From the NCBI GenBank assembly GCA_019636235.1, contig JAHBXW010000011.1:98422-162421 (forward strand): a stretch of DNA of 64,000 nucleotides, given 5' to 3'. The DNA is from Planctomyces sp. GTDB lineage: Bacteria; Planctomycetota; Planctomycetia; Planctomycetales; Planctomycetaceae. Shown here piece after piece: positions 60,718 to 64,000 of this stretch (positions are counted from its first letter, which is position 1; each line of letters begins with the position of its first letter). A program made the position numbers and the translations under genes. The notes under the pieces are model-generated. The model was not told the origin of the DNA. It ran no database searches and worked only from the letters and a program-made list of their open reading frames with translations.

Positions 60718-61845
60718 ATGCTGCCTGAAATCTCCCAGGACCTCTCCCGACCGCTGGATCCGACGAAGGTCTACCAGCCGACGCCCGTCGCGGACGGCGT
60801 CGCCTCGGAGGCCCATGAACTCGTCGATCGCTTCCAGCGGATGCTCCGCAGGGACGCGGTCAGCTGGGAGCAGAATTACTCGTTCGTCGAGCGCCTCGGC
60901 GCCGGCGGGCAGGGCGTCGTGTACCTCGCCGACCGGTCCGGAGCGTTCGACGTCAAGTTCCGTCTGGCCCTCAAGTTCTTTCGACCGGACGGGTACTCCA
61001 CGGTCGCCGCCTATCGCGCCGAAATGGGACGCCTGGCCCGCGTCGCCGTCGAACTCGCCAGCGTTCAGCACGACAACCTGCTGGACATCTTCAACGTCAT
61101 TGAACTGCAGGGCATTCACGTCCTGGCGATGGAGTGGGTCGATGGATTCGACCTCCGCTATCTGCTGACGCCCCGCACGCTGGACGAAGTCCGGGCCACG
61201 ATGAATCCCGCCCGCTGGGAATACGTCAACGACGTCGTCGTGACCCGCACGGCGTCGCAACTGCGGCTCAAGCCGGGGGTCGCCACCTCCATCCTCCGCG
61301 AATGCCTCGCCGGCATGGCGGCCATGCATCGCAACGGACTGGTGCACGGCGACATGAAGCCCGCGAACATCATGGTCAAGCGGACGGGCAACTGCAAAAT
61401 CATCGACTTCGGCTCCGCGTTCGCCGTCCACGATCCTCCCACCCGGCCGCTGTGGACGCCGCGCTACGCCGCCGTCGAGGTCCTGGAGGGCGCCGCGCAC
61501 ACCCCCGCCTCGGACCTCGCCAGCCTGGGGTACGTCTTCTACGAAATGCTCTCCGGACAGTTCCCGTTCCCCGAGGCCAGCGATGGACCCGAACTTGTCC
61601 AGGCGAAGCGCCAGCTCGCCGAACAACTGCCGGACCGCCTGCCCCGGGACGTCGCCCTGAACGACAATCTGATCCAGCTCCTGCAGGGGCTGATCGCCCC
61701 CGATCCGGCGATTCGCTTCAAATCGGCCGAAGAGGCGGAGCTGTCGCCGAACGGCGCCTCGGCGTTCCACCGGGAGCTGATCCGTTCAAACCTCGCCAGC
61801 GAGTACGAGAACGAGATCCGGCTGTGGTTGAGCGAGCTGGAGTGA
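60718..61845 (+). CDS. Hanks-type Ser/Thr protein kinase, divergent
   Basis: 375 residues. A ~55-residue N-terminal extension precedes the kinase domain: Gly-loop LGAGGQGVVYLA, ALKFFRP with the ATP-binding Lys 86, then LVHGDMKPANIMVK (catalytic loop; HGD replaces HRD but Asp, Lys and Asn are retained) and IIDFGSA (metal-binding DFG). The APE motif is replaced by AVEV-type text (RYAAVEVL), so activation-loop handling may differ. The rest of the C-lobe (DLASLGYVFYEMLSGQFPF) is typical of bacterial kinases. No membrane helix or PASTA domain was seen. It is divergent from the FHA protein. Confidence 0.88.
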   Translation: MLPEISQDLSRPLDPTKVYQPTPVADGVASEAHELVDRFQRMLRRDAVSWEQNYSFVERLGAGGQGVVYLADRSGAFDVKFRLALKFFRPDGYSTVAAYRAEMGRLARVAVELASVQHDNLLDIFNVIELQGIHVLAMEWVDGFDLRYLLTPRTLDEVRATMNPARWEYVNDVVVTRTASQLRLKPGVATSILRECLAGMAAMHRNGLVHGDMKPANIMVKRTGNCKIIDFGSAFAVHDPPTRPLWTPRYAAVEVLEGAAHTPASDLASLGYVFYEMLSGQFPFPEASDGPELVQAKRQLAEQLPDRLPRDVALNDNLIQLLQGLIAPDPAIRFKSAEEAELSPNGASAFHRELIRSNLASEYENEIRLWLSELE

Positions 61846-62115
61846 CGAGACGCGGCCCGGCCGTACCGCACTTCCGCTGGGCGCGGACGCCATCCGCCGC
61901 CGGGCGACTCAGGACCGCGTGATATTTACCCGCCGTTCCCGCCTGCGTATCCTGACCGGGAACTTTTTGATGCCCGGGCTCGTCTCTGACACATTCGGGT
62001 CCGGCGACGGACGAACCCGGCGGGAACCGCGCGCTGCTCCCGGGTCCGATCGCCGAACGGCGACTTTGAACGTCCTCCGCCCACGGTCCGGGCGATTTTT
62101 TCCAGGGAGCGTCCC

Positions 62116-63159
62116 ATGGACATCAGCGTGGCGCGAAAACGCGGGCTGACGTGGCTGCTGACGCTGACGATCGCCCTGATCGCCGGCCGCTCTGCTCAGG
62201 CGGCCGAACTCGTCTTCCTTCCGGTCCGCGAGGCCAGTCTCCGACTGGCCAGCGGCAGCATCGTCCGCGGCGATCTGAAAAGCGTCGCCTCTGATGTCGT
62301 CACCCTGCGGCTCCGGGATGGGTCGGAAAAGACCTACCCCATCCCCGATGTGCGAACGATCTCCTCCAACGACAAGGCGTTCAGCTGGTCGCCGGCTCAG
62401 GAAACGTTTGCGAAACTCGTCGAACGCGCCGATCGGATTCAGGGGGTATCGATCTCCGGCGCCGCGTCCGCCGATTCCAATGCCAGCCAGGGAAATGACG
62501 CCGCCCGCGGCCGCCGTCCGGCAAGCCCTCCCGCCGTCTTCGCGGAACGCGCCGGGTTCGCGGAACCGCCGCAGGAAACCGGAACCAGCGGTCAGGCGGG
62601 GTTCGTTGCCGTCGGCGGATTCCCAGGCCCCAGTCAGCGTCCCCGGGAACGCGCCGTGATCGATCCGTCCACGGTCGCCAGCCTCGACGTGCCCGCTGAG
62701 TCCGACCGCGCGCTCGCCACGTTCGGCGAGACGCGGACTCCCGCCGCGGCGACACGGAACAGTGCGACCGGCGTTTCGACTGATGTGCCGAAGAACGCGG
62801 TGATCTGCACCAACCCGGCCTGCGGCAAGGCGGTCGTCGGCGGCAAGTACGGCGATCGCTGCCCGCACTGCGGCGTGGTCTGGGTCGCCCAGTCCAGCGG
62901 CGATCTGATCGCCTCCGGCGCCGTGCCCTCGCAGAACTCGGGAACCGTCGCCAACAGCAGCAACCCGTTTGGCGGCCCAGCCCGTCCTGCGGGCGGCGGG
63001 GGCGACGGCGCAGCGGCCGTTGCGAATCCCGCGACGCCCGGCGGAACGACCGTGACGACGACGTCCGGCTTCGACCTGGAGGGCATCCCCTGGTGGGGCA
63101 AAATCGGAGGTTTCGCGGCCCTGATGTTCGGGCTGTGGTTCGTTTCGCAGCGGCGTTGA
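62116..63159 (+). CDS. secreted zinc-ribbon-like protein with C-terminal membrane helix
   Basis: 347 residues. A signal peptide or N-terminal anchor (LTWLLTLTIALIAGRSAQAAE) is followed by an SLA1/Hfq-like beta segment (LASGSIVRGDLKSVASDVVTLRLRDG). A long Ser/Ala/Pro-rich linker follows. Two C-x-x-C-type pairs (TNPACGKAV, RCPHCG; ~residues 235-255) suggest a rubredoxin/zinc-ribbon knuckle. The C-terminal ~25 residues are hydrophobic (WWGKIGGFAALMFGLWFVSQ), a membrane helix. The layout is unusual for an exported protein. AGGGAG before the ATG supports the start. Function unknown. Confidence 0.72.
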   Translation: MDISVARKRGLTWLLTLTIALIAGRSAQAAELVFLPVREASLRLASGSIVRGDLKSVASDVVTLRLRDGSEKTYPIPDVRTISSNDKAFSWSPAQETFAKLVERADRIQGVSISGAASADSNASQGNDAARGRRPASPPAVFAERAGFAEPPQETGTSGQAGFVAVGGFPGPSQRPRERAVIDPSTVASLDVPAESDRALATFGETRTPAAATRNSATGVSTDVPKNAVICTNPACGKAVVGGKYGDRCPHCGVVWVAQSSGDLIASGAVPSQNSGTVANSSNPFGGPARPAGGGGDGAAAVANPATPGGTTVTTTSGFDLEGIPWWGKIGGFAALMFGLWFVSQRR

Positions 63160-63254
63160 GCCGGGGGCCCTGGCGGGCCGATCGCGCTGATTCTGTCCGC
63201 GATTCGGGTTCCGCTTGCGTCGGACCCCGGCGGCGACGCAGGGTCGCCCGGCAG

Positions 63255-63328
63255 CACGCCCGGAGGGATTCGAACCCCCGACCGACGGTTTAGAAAACCG
63301 TTGCTCTATCCTCCTGAGCTACGGGCGC
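63255..63328 (-). tRNA. tRNA-Arg (anticodon UCU)
   Basis: Reading the minus strand, the sequence folds into a cloverleaf: acceptor stem GCGCCCG at the 5' end (63328-63322) pairs with CGGGCGT (63262-63256; a G-U pair at the first position), a discriminator G at 63255, an anticodon arm with the loop TTTCTAA (anticodon TCT) and a T arm with TTCGAATCC. CCA is not encoded. A -10-like TAAAAT box is at 63343-63338, just upstream of the tRNA, in an AT-rich stretch. Confidence 0.95.
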
Positions 63329-63687
63329 ATTTACTTAATTTTAATCGACTTACGCAGGAACTCGATCGCTAGAGAAGTCAGTTTTTACTCGACATTCCAC
63401 TAGCAGACGGAAAGTTGGCCCCAGTAGTTCAGATGCCAGGGCCGGCGCCACCTGTCCAGTTTCGAGAAGGTGACGCGTGGATAGAGAGTCTACCGCGCCA
63501 CAGCGTTCGCGCAAATCCGCAGGCTCCAAACCCAAGGCTGGCCACAGATTGGCCTTGGCATTAGCACGGGAAGTGACAGAGGTGGAGTACTGCGCGTCCA
63601 TCGCCGGCTCCGTCGTCCTTGACCTGGGAGCCAAAGACGTGGAGTCGAAGCGATTTTCATCCGCTCAGCCAATGTGAAGACACGTTC
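63329..63687. other. AT-richer intergenic region upstream of tRNA-Arg
   Basis: 359 bases, noticeably lower in GC than the rest of the window, especially at 63331-63400. A few short frames (up to ~94 codons on the minus strand, 63350-63634) exist but have no recognisable protein signature. It contains the likely tRNA promoter. No integrase, att-like repeat or IS remnant could be identified. Confidence 0.5.
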
Positions 63688-64000
63688 TCAGTCCGCCACG
63701 ACCAGCGTGTTCCGCACGTAGCGATGGCATTCGATGCAGCTCATCGTCGCGGCCATCCACTTCAGCGCCGCCTGGTCGAGATTCCGGTCGTCAGCGGCCT
63801 TGATGAGGTCGCTCGTCGTTCGCCGGAATTCGGTGCTGAACTGCTTGTACAGGACATCGTTGTGGACTCGCCATTTCTCGGCGCCGCTCATCTCGTGCAT
63901 TGTCTTCGCGCCGGAGGCGATCATCTCCATGTCCTCGGTCGCCAGACCGTAACCGTTCACCCCTGCGGGGCGAGTTGGGGCTTGGGTTGTCCGGTGCGGT
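63688..64000 (-). CDS. c-type cytochrome, C-terminal part (cut by right edge)
   Basis: Only the last ~104 codons of the protein are present; the frame is open to the right edge. Near the end is a single haem c motif (S-C-I-E-C-H-R-Y-V-R-N), preceded by a four-helix-like pattern (MIASGAKTMHEMSGAEKW, FSTEFRRTTSDLIKAADDRNLDQAALKWMAATM). This arrangement, with the CxxCH close to the C-terminus, resembles the cytochrome c' type or planctomycete small haem proteins. It is probably a periplasmic electron carrier. The signal peptide and N-terminus lie outside the window. Confidence 0.75.
   Translation of the reverse strand, partial: PHRTTQAPTRPAGVNGYGLATEDMEMIASGAKTMHEMSGAEKWRVHNDVLYKQFSTEFRRTTSDLIKAADDRNLDQAALKWMAATMSCIECHRYVRNTLVVAD

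Overview
This is a GC-rich stretch of a bacterial chromosome that looks like the phylum Planctomycetota, most likely family Planctomycetaceae. The evidence is protein content. It includes a secreted thioredoxin/cytochrome c/copper-monooxygenase-like/EF-hand fusion, a DUF1080 (3-keto-disaccharide hydrolase) protein, a PhoPQ-activated pathogenicity-related protein, and a secreted protein with a CPFC start. It also includes YRxV-repeat and STN-like repeat secreted proteins, stand-alone FHA proteins and a divergent Hanks-type kinase. No plasmid, phage, transposase, CRISPR array or rRNA is visible. One tRNA (Arg, UCU) lies near the right end.

Layout. 1-2956 (minus): a type II secretion pseudopilin operon, gspG-H-I-J-K, running off the left edge. 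3237-13325: secreted redoxin/cytochrome fusion, SGNH esterase, FHA-nucleotidyl cyclase, DUF1080 hydrolase, FHA-GAF histidine kinase, hypoxanthine phosphoribosyltransferase, secreted endonuclease/phosphatase-fold protein, PRC-barrel protein. 13591-26744: mostly metabolic and envelope genes (glutamate-semialdehyde dehydrogenase, metallophosphatase, RibD/DHFR-like reductase, secreted toroid-fold protein, PurU, PhoPQ-related protein, TolC-family lipoprotein, a large alpha/beta-hydrolase fusion, a methyltransferase). 26968-36279: a small Flp-like pilin with its own terminator, a LolD-type ABC ATPase, an LplT-like MFS carrier, then a minus-strand block of membrane and secreted proteins containing three DUF3299-family genes in a row. 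36585-44967: DUF58 protein, cold-shock protein, a GlmU-like uridylyltransferase without the acetyltransferase half, XdhC, a secreted BSP-type metallopeptidase, DUF1992, a nucleotidyltransferase, and a secreted protein made of duplicated STN-like modules. 45119-45364 is a 5'-truncated ADP-ribosylglycohydrolase remnant. 45403-50110: nuoC-nuoD, an ABC-2 type ATPase and glucose-6-phosphate isomerase. 50134-56580: an M48 lipoprotein peptidase, a YRxV-repeat secreted protein with recognisable promoter and terminator, and a 1232-residue hybrid histidine kinase. 57045-64000: M28 peptidase with PDZ, an amidohydrolase, a divergent FHA-protein/protein-kinase pair, a zinc-ribbon membrane protein, tRNA-Arg and the end of a c-type cytochrome.

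Themes. Three FHA proteins, a Hanks-type kinase and two histidine kinases make the window rich in signalling, with phosphothreonine recognition coupled to cyclic-nucleotide and His-kinase outputs. Many products carry signal peptides or lipoboxes and probably act in the large planctomycete periplasm. The strongest candidates for something undescribed are the DUF3299 triplet with its duplicated upstream element, the hydrolase with a ~500-residue unassigned C-terminal half, and the FHA-cyclase whose purine-selecting residues are E/T instead of K/D. All assignments come from reading sequence motifs; no database search was run.
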